From an uncultured Pelagibacteraceae bacterium (lineage in GTDB: Bacteria > Pseudomonadota > Alphaproteobacteria > Pelagibacterales > Pelagibacteraceae): a stretch of DNA of 64,000 nucleotides. Made by a program: the position numbers and the translations under genes. The notes below the pieces were generated by a model, which worked only from the letters and a program-made list of their open reading frames with translations, did no database searches and was not told where the DNA came from. This document shows positions 19,560-29,452 of the stretch, one piece after another. Where the stretch lies: assembly GCA_902554035.1 (NCBI GenBank), contig CACDMX010000003.1:1-64000 (forward strand), in the 5' to 3' direction. Positions within the stretch are counted from its first letter, which is position 1, and every line of letters begins with the position of its first letter.

Positions 19560-20579
19560 ATGAAAATCAAAAACATTATAATTTCTGCTTTAGTATTGCT
19601 AGGTTTCGCTTCTTTTAGTGGAGTAGCTAATGCTGGATGTGGAAAATTAGTTATCGCTGAGCAAAACTGGGCATCTGCCGAGTTGATGGCGAACGTAGAC
19701 AAGATAATCCTTGAAAAAGGATACGGTTGTGAGGTGGAATTAATACCAGGTGCAACAATGCCTACTTTTACATCTATGGATGAAAAAGGTGAGCCAGATA
19801 TGAATCCTGAGCAATGGGCAAATGCAGTTTACACTCCTCTTAAAAAAGCTGTTTCAGAAAAAAGATTAATCATAGCTAACAAGGCTCCTATTACTGGTCT
19901 TGGTGAAGGCTGGTGGATTACTCCTGGAACTGTTGAAAAAATTCCGCAGATCAAAGGTATGACTGCAATGGAAATTTTAGAGCACCCTGAATGGTTTCCT
20001 TCAAAAGAAGATCCTTCAAAAGGAGCTTTTGTTGGTTGTCCAGCAGGATGGGGATGTCAATTAGCTAATGCAAACCTTTTCAGAGCATTTGAAATGGAAA
20101 AAAAAGGATGGGTATTAATTGATCCAGGTTCTGCAGCAGGTTTAGATGGTACAATATCTAAAGCAGCTGACTCTGGAAGTCCTTGGTTTGGTTACTATTG
20201 GAACCCAACTTCAATGGTTGGAAAATATGGTTTAATTCCTGTAGACTTTGGTGTGAAATTCCACAGCAGAGATAATTGGGATAACTGTATAACACTAGCT
20301 GAGCAAGATTGTGCAGATCCAAAACCAACTGCTTGGACTAAATCTGAAGTTAACTCTATCGTTACAGCAAACTTTGCTAAAACTGGAGGAAAAGACGCTC
20401 TAAAATATGTTAAAAAGCGAACTTACCCAGGCGAAGTAATGAATGGAATGCTTGTTTACATGGCTGAAAACCAAGCTAAAGGTTCAGATGCAGCAATCGA
20501 GTTTTTATCTAAACATGAAGATGTTTGGGGTAAATGGGTATCTGGAGCTGCTAAGAAAAAAATTAAAGCTGGTCTTTAA
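19560..20579 (+). CDS. Glycine betaine/proline-type ABC transporter substrate-binding protein (OpuAC family)
   Basis: 339 aa with signal peptide; VIAEQNWASAELMANVDKIILEKGYGCEVELIPG, DPGSAAGLDG. Confidence 0.9.
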   Translation: MKIKNIIISALVLLGFASFSGVANAGCGKLVIAEQNWASAELMANVDKIILEKGYGCEVELIPGATMPTFTSMDEKGEPDMNPEQWANAVYTPLKKAVSEKRLIIANKAPITGLGEGWWITPGTVEKIPQIKGMTAMEILEHPEWFPSKEDPSKGAFVGCPAGWGCQLANANLFRAFEMEKKGWVLIDPGSAAGLDGTISKAADSGSPWFGYYWNPTSMVGKYGLIPVDFGVKFHSRDNWDNCITLAEQDCADPKPTAWTKSEVNSIVTANFAKTGGKDALKYVKKRTYPGEVMNGMLVYMAENQAKGSDAAIEFLSKHEDVWGKWVSGAAKKKIKAGL

Positions 20580-20592
20580 TATATAATTTTAT

Positions 20593-20620
20593 TAACGAGC
20601 CTATTAATTTAGGCTCGTTA
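20593..20620 (+). other. Strong intergenic stem-loop between substrate-binding protein and permease genes
   Basis: TAACGAGCCTA-TTAATT-TAGGCTCGTTA: perfect 11-bp arms with a 6-nt loop, 14 bp after the opuAC-type stop; no clear U-tract follows. Confidence 0.8.
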
Positions 20621-20636
20621 GTTGTTTAAGAATATA

Positions 20637-21521
20637 ATGGATTTTTTAACTAAATTTCCTGTCATGGATCGTAAATCCCTAATGGAATTAAGAAAAGGGA
20701 TTGATCAAACTTTTAGAGAATTTTCTAGAGCTTATGGTGATGGTATAGAAGCATTTTTTGATCCACTATTATTTTTCTTAATTAAGTTAGAAAAATTATT
20801 ATTAGCTACACCATGGCCATTAATATTATTAATACTTGGTGGATTAGCTTGGTTAGGTTCAAGAAGTTGGAAACTTGTAGTTGGAAGTGTCATAGCTTTT
20901 GTATTGATAGGATACTTTGGTATGTGGAAAGATTGTATGGCAACAGTAGCAATCATAACAGTTTGTACAATCATGTGTATAGCCGTTGGAATACCAATTG
21001 GAGTTCTGATGGCTAGATCTGATAGAGTTGAAAGATCAATGCTTCCTGTTTTAGATATGATGCAAACCATTCCTAGTTTTGTTTATTTAATTCCAATATT
21101 GATGCTACTTGGTATTGGCAAGATTCCTGGTTTGATTGCTGTTTGCATATACGCAATACCACCAGTGATAAGATTAACTAATTTGGGTATAAGAGAGGTC
21201 GATAAAGAGACAATAGAGGCAAGTGAAGCTTTCGGAGCGACAAAATTACAAAAATTAAGAACTGTTCAAATACCTTTAGCGCTACCAACAGTGTTTGCTG
21301 GCGTAAACCAAACTATAATGATGGCACTAGCTATGGTGGTTATAGCTTCAATGATTGGAGTTAAAGGTTTAGGAGTTCCTATTTTAAGAGCCATATCAAA
21401 CCAATATTTAGCTTTGGGATTGTTTAATGGTTTAGCCATTGTAGCGCTTGCTATAATCTTTGATAGAATTACACAGGAATATGGTCGAAGAATACAAAAG
21501 CACAGAGGAATAAAAAGATAG
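20637..21521 (+). CDS. ABC transporter permease (ProW family)
   Basis: Permease with multiple TM helices; EASEAFGATKLQKLRTVQIPLALPTVFAGVNQ EAA loop. The TTG start in the ORF track (20622) abuts the stem-loop; ATG at 20637 is preferred. Confidence 0.9.
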   Translation: MDFLTKFPVMDRKSLMELRKGIDQTFREFSRAYGDGIEAFFDPLLFFLIKLEKLLLATPWPLILLILGGLAWLGSRSWKLVVGSVIAFVLIGYFGMWKDCMATVAIITVCTIMCIAVGIPIGVLMARSDRVERSMLPVLDMMQTIPSFVYLIPILMLLGIGKIPGLIAVCIYAIPPVIRLTNLGIREVDKETIEASEAFGATKLQKLRTVQIPLALPTVFAGVNQTIMMALAMVVIASMIGVKGLGVPILRAISNQYLALGLFNGLAIVALAIIFDRITQEYGRRIQKHRGIKR

Positions 21522-21584
21522 TCTTCTTATCGCATAAACCCGATTTTTATAGACAGGTATTTTAAAATAAATAAATATCTGGAT

Positions 21585-22313
21585 ATGAAGTTTTCTTTGG
21601 AAATTGGACCTAAAACTGATCTAGAGACCCTACCAGGTTTAAAGGATGTCTATATAACAATGCTCCCAGGAGGTGATTTTAGAGATACGGCTGACCAGGC
21701 TATAAAGCTTGTTAAAAAGGGCTTTAATCCTATTCCGCATTTTCCTGCTAGATCTATTGAGGATGACGTTCAATTAAAAGAGTATGTTTCAAGATGCAAA
21801 GATGGTGGCGTGAAGCAGGTATTAGTTATTGGCGGCAGTAGAGATCCAATAGGAAAATTTGATAGTTCAATTCAGCTTTTGGAGACCGGCTATTTTGAGC
21901 AGATGACAATAGGAATCGCTGGACATCCAGAGGGGAGTCCTGATATATCCGATTCTGATTTAGAAAAAGCTATGAAAGATAAAAAGCCTTACGCTGACTA
22001 TATAGTAACCCAATGGTTATTAGATTCTCAGAAAATATTAGATTTCATTTCTAAACAAACTGTACCAGTTCATGTTGGAATTACTGGACCACTTAAAATA
22101 ACTAGTCTAATTAAATTTGCTAATATTGTAGGTGCAAAAAATTCCTTAAATTTTCTTAAATCTAATTTTAGTAAGGCACTAGATTTAATGAAACCTAGAG
22201 ACCCAAATGATTTAATAGGGAAAGTTAAATCGCACACTGATTTTTTTCACATTTATACATTCGGCGGCTTGAAGGAAACTAACAAGTGGTTGATGGAGAA
22301 CAAATATGTCTAA
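21585..22313 (+). CDS. Methylenetetrahydrofolate reductase family protein (short MetF-like)
   Basis: 242 aa; SLEIGPKTDLETLPGL, HFPARSIEDD, GIAGHPEGSPDIS, ADYIVTQ. Confidence 0.82.
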   Translation: MKFSLEIGPKTDLETLPGLKDVYITMLPGGDFRDTADQAIKLVKKGFNPIPHFPARSIEDDVQLKEYVSRCKDGGVKQVLVIGGSRDPIGKFDSSIQLLETGYFEQMTIGIAGHPEGSPDISDSDLEKAMKDKKPYADYIVTQWLLDSQKILDFISKQTVPVHVGITGPLKITSLIKFANIVGAKNSLNFLKSNFSKALDLMKPRDPNDLIGKVKSHTDFFHIYTFGGLKETNKWLMENKYV

Positions 22314-23664
22314 AGAGTTTGACTACACTAAGCTTAAACATGTAACTTCTGTAGATCAGTCTGATCGTGAGGTTCCATATAATTTAAGACAAAGCGGGCC
22401 TACAAAAGTTGAAATGTTAATTTCAACAAGAGTAAGAAAATCGCCTTATTGGCATTTATCAATGCAAGCTGGTTGTTGGAGAGCAACAGTTTATAACCGG
22501 ATTTATCACCCAAGAGGATATGTTAAGCCTGAAGATGGTGGGGCAATGGTTGAATATGATGCAATTGTTAATCATGTAACAATGTGGAATGTTGCTGTTG
22601 AAAGACAGATTAGAGTAAAAGGTCCAGATGCAGAAAAATTCACAGATTATGTGATTACAAGAGATGCAACAAAAATTTCACCAATGCGAGCAAGATATGT
22701 AATTTTATGTAATGCTTACGGTGGAGTTTTAAATGATCCAATTCTTCTTAGAATTTCAAAAGATGAGTTTTGGTTTTCATTATCAGATTCTGATATTGGT
22801 ATGTATCTTCAAGGTGTAAATGCTGATGGTAGATTTAATTGTACTATAGAAGAAATTGATGCTTGCCCAGTACAAATTCAAGGACCAAAATCAAAAGCTT
22901 TAATGAAAGATTTGCTTGGAGATCAAGTCGATTTAGATAACATGCCGTTTTATGGTTTAGCTGAAGTCAAAGTTGCGGGAAGAAGTTGTGTAATTTCACA
23001 ATCTGGTTTCTCAGGAGAAGCGGGATATGAAATATATTTAAGAAATGCAACTTTATATGCAGACGATATGTGGAACGCTGTTCTTGAAGCTGGTAAGAAA
23101 CATAACTTAATGGTTATAGCTCCAGCTCATCATAGAAGGATACAAGCTGGAATTCTTTCCTGGGGACAAGATATGGATATGCAACACAATCCTTTTCAAT
23201 GTAATCTTGGTTATCAAGTTTCTTTATCTGGTAAAGGTGAATGGAATAAAAAGACTGATTATATTGGTAAAGCAGTTCTTGAAAAAATGGGAGCTGATAT
23301 TAGATCAGGGAAGAAACCATATAAGCTTCAATTGGTTGGTCTTGAATTAGGTGGAAAACCGATAGAAGAATATGCTCCAGATTTTTGGTTAATCTCAAAC
23401 GCTGATGGAGGAGATCCAGTTGGATTTATAACGTCTCCTTGGTATCACCCAGAAAAAAAACAAAATATAGCAATGGGCTATGTTCCATTTGATGGAACAT
23501 TAAATGCAAATGGTTTTCCCAAAGGAAAAGTTGGAACCAAGTATAAAGTTCATTTACCTGAAAAATATTCAGATAAACCTGGGACACCTGTTGATGCAGT
23601 GGTTGTTGATATACCATTCAAAGAATCATTTAACGCAAATACAAGAGAAGTAGTAAAGGGATAA
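22306..23664 (+). CDS. GcvT-family THF-dependent methyltransferase, DmdA-like
   Basis: 452 aa; WNVAVERQIRVKGPDAEKFTDYVITRD, FWFSLSDSDI, SGFSGEAGYEIYL, RIQAGILSWGQDMDMQHNPFQCNLGY. Start overlaps the MetF-like gene by 8 bp. Confidence 0.82.
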   Translation: MSKEFDYTKLKHVTSVDQSDREVPYNLRQSGPTKVEMLISTRVRKSPYWHLSMQAGCWRATVYNRIYHPRGYVKPEDGGAMVEYDAIVNHVTMWNVAVERQIRVKGPDAEKFTDYVITRDATKISPMRARYVILCNAYGGVLNDPILLRISKDEFWFSLSDSDIGMYLQGVNADGRFNCTIEEIDACPVQIQGPKSKALMKDLLGDQVDLDNMPFYGLAEVKVAGRSCVISQSGFSGEAGYEIYLRNATLYADDMWNAVLEAGKKHNLMVIAPAHHRRIQAGILSWGQDMDMQHNPFQCNLGYQVSLSGKGEWNKKTDYIGKAVLEKMGADIRSGKKPYKLQLVGLELGGKPIEEYAPDFWLISNADGGDPVGFITSPWYHPEKKQNIAMGYVPFDGTLNANGFPKGKVGTKYKVHLPEKYSDKPGTPVDAVVVDIPFKESFNANTREVVKG

Positions 23665-23673
23665 AGATTTATT

Positions 23674-23713
23674 AAAAAAACGCGTCGATTTTTATATCTA
23701 CGCGTTTTTTTTT
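23674..23713. terminator. Bidirectional intrinsic terminator between convergent genes
   Basis: AAAAAAACGCGT-(14 nt)-ACGCGTTTTTTTT stem with flanking A and T tracts, between the DmdA-like gene (+) and anmK (-). Confidence 0.85.
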
Positions 23714-24839
23714 AAAAATTATTTACTAATTTGCCCCCAGTACAAGGATGTATGCAACCAGTCGTTTTTGGAAAAGATATGGGAAGATTGAGAAAAGATC
23801 TTATAGCTAAGTAAGCAAATGCTTGGGACTCAATAAAATCTCCATCAACACCATAAATATCAATATTTTCTACTATGTCTCCAATATTCATATTAGCTTT
23901 TATACAATTTATTAAAGTTAAATTTTTTCTTCCCCCACCACATATTAAAATCTTTCTAGGTTTACTATGTAACTTACTAATATAATTTAATATAGCGTCA
24001 GCTAATAATTTACCTGTAAACTCTGTTACAGTTGCTGCCCCATCTTCTAAGGAAAGTCCACGTACAAAACTTAGATCAAAATCCTTAATATCATAAGATA
24101 GAATATTATTTTTTTTTAAATTATCGTTATTATCCAAAGCTTGATTCAAAATTAATTTATCTTTTTTGCCTGATTTTGCTATGAGGCCATCCTTATCAAA
24201 TTTCTTATCAGTATTTTTTTTAATCCATTCATCAATTAAGCAATTACCAGGTCCTATATCTTGACTTCTTAAATCTGAAATTTCACCAGATTCTATTGAT
24301 GTGATATTTGCTATTCCTCCAATATTAATTAAACATAGTGGTGGTTTAACTTTAATTTCTTTTGAAATTAACCTATGAAATATAGGAGCTAAAGGAGCTC
24401 CCTCTCCACCGTTTTTTAAATCATTTTGTCTGAAGTCATAAACAACTTTTTTTTGGGTTTCTTGAGATAATAAATTTCCGTCTCCTAATTGTTTGGAAAC
24501 CTTTTCCTTGGCATTGTGAAAAATTGTTTGTCCATGGAAACCAATAATATCAATATTAGAATTTGTCTCTTTTATTGCTTCATTCGTTACTTTTGAGTGA
24601 AATAAAGTTATTTCTTTTTCAATATTATTTAGTTCTTTTTCGTATAATTCAAGATCTTTAGAATTGTTAATTTTATCCCTTATTTTTAAAATTTTTTTAG
24701 TAAAATCATCATTATACTCGAAGTATTTGTTAAAAATTCCTTTAAATTCAATATCGCCATCTGATTTTATTATCGAAACATCAACCCCATCCATAGATGT
24801 TCCGCTCATTAAGCCTAGACTATAATAGTTTTTGTTCAT
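23712..24839 (-). CDS. anmK: Anhydro-N-acetylmuramic acid kinase
   Basis: 375 aa; GLMSGTSMDGVDVSI, IGFHGQTIFHN, NIGGIANIT. Confidence 0.95.
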   Translation of the reverse strand: MNKNYYSLGLMSGTSMDGVDVSIIKSDGDIEFKGIFNKYFEYNDDFTKKILKIRDKINNSKDLELYEKELNNIEKEITLFHSKVTNEAIKETNSNIDIIGFHGQTIFHNAKEKVSKQLGDGNLLSQETQKKVVYDFRQNDLKNGGEGAPLAPIFHRLISKEIKVKPPLCLINIGGIANITSIESGEISDLRSQDIGPGNCLIDEWIKKNTDKKFDKDGLIAKSGKKDKLILNQALDNNDNLKKNNILSYDIKDFDLSFVRGLSLEDGAATVTEFTGKLLADAILNYISKLHSKPRKILICGGGRKNLTLINCIKANMNIGDIVENIDIYGVDGDFIESQAFAYLAIRSFLNLPISFPKTTGCIHPCTGGKLVNNF

Positions 24840-24897
24840 ATTTATTTTTTAATTAATTTAAATAAAGTATATTAATTCTACACTGTTTTTATAAAAT

Positions 24898-26133
24898 ATG
24901 GAAAATTCATTCTTATTAGAATTCAAACAAAGAGATTATTTTAATCAATGCACTAATTTTAACGAATTAGAGGCACTAATGAAAAAGAGAAAAATCCGTG
25001 CGTATATTGGTTTTGACTGCACTGCATCAAGTCTGCATGTTGGAAGTTTGCTGCAAATTATGTGCCTGAGAATGCTACAGAAATATGGTCATCAACCAAT
25101 TATTTTACTTGGTGGAGGAACAACTAGAATTGGAGATCCTTCTGGAAAAGATGAAACTAGAAAAATTTTATCAGAAAAAGAAATAGAAAAAAATATTAAA
25201 AATATTGAAAAAGTTTTCAAAATTTATTTGAAGACAAATAATCCAAAAATAAAACCTATATTTGTTAATAATTATAAATGGCTTGGTAAGCTTAATTATA
25301 TAAAATTTTTAAGAGAGATAGGTAAACATTTTACCATTAACAAAATGCTAAGTTTTGATAGTGTTAAACTCAGATTAGAGAGAGAACAATCTTTAAGCTA
25401 TATGGAATTTAATTATATGATTCTACAAGCATATGATTTTTTAGAATTAAACAAATCAAAAAAATGTTTGATGCAAATTGGTGGTTCGGACCAATGGGGA
25501 AATATTGTTAATGGTGTTGAGTTAATAAAAAGATATTCAGGTAAACAAGTTTTTGGATTAACTACTCCATTAATTACTTTGTCATCAGGTGCTAAGATGG
25601 GTAAAACAGAAAAAGGTGCGGTATGGTTGGATGAAAAACTATTAAAACCCTATGACTATTGGCAATTTTGGAGAAATACAGATGATAGGGATGTAGAAAA
25701 ATTTCTAAAAATGTTTACTGACATTAGTTTAGAAAAAATTGAAAAAATTAAAAATAATAATATTAATCAATTAAAGATATTATTAGCTAATGAAGCAACA
25801 ACGATGTTGCATGGAAAAAGAGCGGCTTTGCAAGCTGAAGAGACTGCAAAAAAAACTTTCAGCAAAGGATCTATTGGTGATGATTTGCCTTTAATAAAAA
25901 TAAAAAAACAAAATATCACTAGTGGAATAAACATTATTGACCTTGTCATTATTTCAAACTTATTAAATTCTAAAAGTGAAGTACGTAGAACAATAAAAAA
26001 TAAAGGTATTAAAATAAATAATGAGACCGTTGAAGATGAAAAATACTTAATTTCGTTTGAAAATTTTAATAAAGAAAATATTTTAAAATTATCACACGGA
26101 AAAAAAAATCATGTGATTATAAAAATAACTTAA
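24898..26133 (+). CDS. tyrS: Tyrosyl-tRNA synthetase
   Basis: 411 aa; YIGFDCTASSLHVGSLLQI, GGSDQWGNI, KMGKTEKGAVWL, C-terminal S4-like domain. Confidence 0.96.
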   Translation: MENSFLLEFKQRDYFNQCTNFNELEALMKKRKIRAYIGFDCTASSLHVGSLLQIMCLRMLQKYGHQPIILLGGGTTRIGDPSGKDETRKILSEKEIEKNIKNIEKVFKIYLKTNNPKIKPIFVNNYKWLGKLNYIKFLREIGKHFTINKMLSFDSVKLRLEREQSLSYMEFNYMILQAYDFLELNKSKKCLMQIGGSDQWGNIVNGVELIKRYSGKQVFGLTTPLITLSSGAKMGKTEKGAVWLDEKLLKPYDYWQFWRNTDDRDVEKFLKMFTDISLEKIEKIKNNNINQLKILLANEATTMLHGKRAALQAEETAKKTFSKGSIGDDLPLIKIKKQNITSGINIIDLVIISNLLNSKSEVRRTIKNKGIKINNETVEDEKYLISFENFNKENILKLSHGKKNHVIIKIT

Positions 26134-28361
26134 GGTGTATTTTCAATTTTAATTTCGGTTTTTTTAATTTTTTCTAAAGTTCTAGTGATAAATCTTGGTG
26201 TTAAAGTTTTAATAGGATTTACTGTTGTTTTTAAATTTTTAGGTGGTCCTTTTATTTTAAAACTCACACCAAATACTCCCTCACCTGTTTTTGTTCCAAC
26301 TAGTATTTTTCCTAAAATTGGAATACTTCCAATGAATTTATTTATTGTAGTTGCTGGAACAAGTGTTCCCCTTAGACTAACTAAATTTTTACCTTGTACA
26401 TAACCATCCATTAATATTGAAATTGCAGGACCAATTGCATAAATTTCATTAATTGTCATTAAATCTTTTTTCTTCTCAAAATCCATTTCAAATTCCTCGA
26501 AACGAATACCCTCGCCTGTTAATAGGTCAGCAATACCTTGTAGAGAAGCCAAAGTAAGAATTTTAGTTAATACAGGGACCTCCTTTAATTTGAAATTTTG
26601 TATTTTAAGTTTCGATTTTGATACAGGTGAACGAAATTTTTTAATTGAATAAAAATCTAATGATCCTTCATCAAAACCCTTAATAAATTTATACTTTTTA
26701 ACTAAAGGTTTCGCGTTTTCAGCAAAAAGAGTTGTTATCTTGTCATTTTTCTCATTTGTTCTGATTGTTAAATTAAGTTTTTTACTATCGACCATCTCAC
26801 CCAATAAATTTAAACTTACTAAATTATTTTTTTTAAATTCTATATCGCTTTTTAATAGTTTAAGGAAATCGGTATCTCCTATAAAAACTCTATCTAGATT
26901 TATTTTTATAATAGTATTAAGATTGCTAAAAAATCTTGATATTCCACCTTTATCATCACCTAGTAAAATTTCGTCTAATAATTTAGCTGCATCAAAAGTT
27001 TCGCCAGTAATAAAATAGTTTTTTTTATCTCTTTTTAAAAGAATTTTATTTTTTTTTTTATTATTGTTAACATAATCAAAATCAATAATTTCTATATTAT
27101 CAATTTTAAAATTTTTCTTTAAATTTAATTTATTTATTAAGAAACTATTTTTAGATTCACTAAAAAATACTTTTTTTAACAAAAAATTTTTTTCATTGAC
27201 TTCACCTTCAACAAATAGACTTGAGTCTTTGTTTTCTTTTTTTTTGTAGTTTAAAAATTCTATATTAATTGGAGTTTCGTTAATATTTATTTTAGTTATA
27301 AAATCAATAGATTTAGGTAATTTCTTTATATCGTAAGTAATTTTTTCTGAATTTGAGTCAATTGAGTAACTACCCTCTCCTTGAATAGAAAAAAAATTTT
27401 TTTGGAATAACACTTTAACTTTGTGATCTTTGAGATCTACTATACCTTTAAAACTTGGGAAATATTCTTTGATTTTTAACTGATCTGTTTTAAATTTAAG
27501 AGTATTCAATTTAATTTTAGTATCAACTTTATAACTTTTAATTTTATATTTTTTAATTATTAACGAAAAATTATTGTTTGAGCTTAACTTTATATTTTCA
27601 AAATTTTTTATTTCATTTTTAAAAAATAGCGATAAATGTTCAGGGTTAAGTTTTACTGATTTATGATTTATGTCACCTGTTATAGAAAAATTCTGATTTG
27701 AGTTTTTTGTTGGGATAACTTTAATCTCATTTGATAATAGATCTATTCCCTTGTAACGAGATTTTGTATTTTTAAATAAGTAAAAATCATTTTGAACCTC
27801 AAAATTTAAATCAATATTTGACAAGATATTATTGTTTAATAATCTTATTTCTGCATCTTTAATAAAACCTTTTATCTGATAATTATTTTTTATCTTTCCA
27901 TCTTTGCTAAAATTTAATTTTAAATTTACATTTATTGTTCCCCTTTTAAGCATTTTTTCAAAGATGATTAGTCGTGCACTATTTTTATAAATTCTGATAA
28001 AGTTTACTATGCTTTTTAAATTATTATTATCAGATTCAATAAATACATTTTGAATTCCAAATTCCTTTTTCCAAAATGCTAATAATGAATATTTAGTTTT
28101 AATACTTTTAAGTTTGATTTTTTTATCATCATAAAACAAATCAATATCTGATGCTTTAAGACTTATTGAAAGTTTAGATAAATTTAATAGTATTTTAACC
28201 TTATCAAATTTTACCTCAACTTTATCATTATGTTTTGAGAAAGTGTTTTGAATTAAATTATTAAATCTATTTGTTTCAATACCAAAAAGGCTAAGATAGG
28301 CTAATAGTAATCCTGTTAAGATAATTACAATTGAAAAATATTTTAATACATTTCTAAACAT
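26130..28361 (-). CDS. AsmA-like / YhdP-type (DUF3971) membrane protein
   Basis: 743 aa; N-terminal TM segment; C-terminal LQGIADLLTGEGIRFEEFEMDFEKKKDLMTINEIYAIGPAISILMDGYV. Confidence 0.8.
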   Translation of the reverse strand: MFRNVLKYFSIVIILTGLLLAYLSLFGIETNRFNNLIQNTFSKHNDKVEVKFDKVKILLNLSKLSISLKASDIDLFYDDKKIKLKSIKTKYSLLAFWKKEFGIQNVFIESDNNNLKSIVNFIRIYKNSARLIIFEKMLKRGTINVNLKLNFSKDGKIKNNYQIKGFIKDAEIRLLNNNILSNIDLNFEVQNDFYLFKNTKSRYKGIDLLSNEIKVIPTKNSNQNFSITGDINHKSVKLNPEHLSLFFKNEIKNFENIKLSSNNNFSLIIKKYKIKSYKVDTKIKLNTLKFKTDQLKIKEYFPSFKGIVDLKDHKVKVLFQKNFFSIQGEGSYSIDSNSEKITYDIKKLPKSIDFITKININETPINIEFLNYKKKENKDSSLFVEGEVNEKNFLLKKVFFSESKNSFLINKLNLKKNFKIDNIEIIDFDYVNNNKKKNKILLKRDKKNYFITGETFDAAKLLDEILLGDDKGGISRFFSNLNTIIKINLDRVFIGDTDFLKLLKSDIEFKKNNLVSLNLLGEMVDSKKLNLTIRTNEKNDKITTLFAENAKPLVKKYKFIKGFDEGSLDFYSIKKFRSPVSKSKLKIQNFKLKEVPVLTKILTLASLQGIADLLTGEGIRFEEFEMDFEKKKDLMTINEIYAIGPAISILMDGYVQGKNLVSLRGTLVPATTINKFIGSIPILGKILVGTKTGEGVFGVSFKIKGPPKNLKTTVNPIKTLTPRFITRTLEKIKKTEIKIENTP

Positions 28362-29452
28362 TAATTTTATAAAGTGAACTTTCTATAAATTCATCGATTT
28401 CTCCATTTAAAACTTTATCTGGATTTGAGCTTTCATAATTTGTTCGGTTGTCTTTTACTAGACGATATGGATGTAATACATACGATCTTATTTGATGTCC
28501 CCATCCAATATCTGATTTTGAACTTTCCAAACTTTCTGTCTCCTTTTTTCTTTTTTTTATCTCATGATCATAGAGTCTAGCTTTTAACATATTCATACAA
28601 GTTTCTTTATTTTTATGTTGAGATCTTTCATTTTGACATTGGACAACAATTTTTGATGGAATGTGTGTTATTCTAACTGCACTATCAGTTGTATTCACGT
28701 GCTGACCACCAGCTCCACTTGACCTATATGTATCGATTCTTAAATCTTTTTCCTTAATTTCTATGTTAACATCTTCTTCCACGACAGGATAAACCCAAAC
28801 ACTTGCAAAGCTAGTATGTCTTCTAGCTCCTGAATCAAATGGTGAAATTCTGACTAATCTATGAATTCCCGATTCTGATTTAAGTAAACCAAATACATAA
28901 TCTCCATCAATTTTAATCGTTGATGATTTAATTCCTGCTTCATCACCTTTATGTTCACTTATAATATGGAGTTTATAATTTTTATTATTTGACCATTTAA
29001 TATACATTCTTCTTAACATTTCAGCCCAATCCTGACTTTCTGTACCTCCAGCTCCAGCATGTATTTCTAAATAACAATTTAAACTATCTCCCTCATTTGA
29101 AAGGAAGCATTTTGTTTCATTTTTTTTAATCATTTTTTTTAAATTTTGAATTTTTTTTAAATTCTCATTTAAAATTAGTTGATTATTTTCATCTAAAGCT
29201 AATTTTTGTAGTTCAATTAAATCATTGAGTTCGTTTAATGATTTTTCGTAAGAATTAATTAAATCCTCATGGAGTTTTTTTTCCTTAAATACTCTCTGAG
29301 CTTCATTTTTATTTTTCCAAAAATTAACTTCTAATGTTTTTTGATTATTTTTTTCTAAAATTGATCTGATATTATTCTCTTCAAAGATACTCCTTGATTC
29401 TTTGTGAGATTTTTAAAATTTCGTTTTTATAACTTAAAAAGTCATTTTCCAT
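28354..29452 (-). CDS. prfB: Peptide chain release factor 2, with programmed +1 frameshift
   Basis: The 259-aa track ORF holds the GGQ domain (SSGAGGQHVNTTDSAVRITH). Upstream frame from ATG 29452: MENDFLSYKNEILKISQRIKEYL-TGA. Reading +1 after CTT joins EENNIRSILEKNNQK... through to MIKKNETK. Site AAGGAG-TAT-CTT-TGA. Confidence 0.95.
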
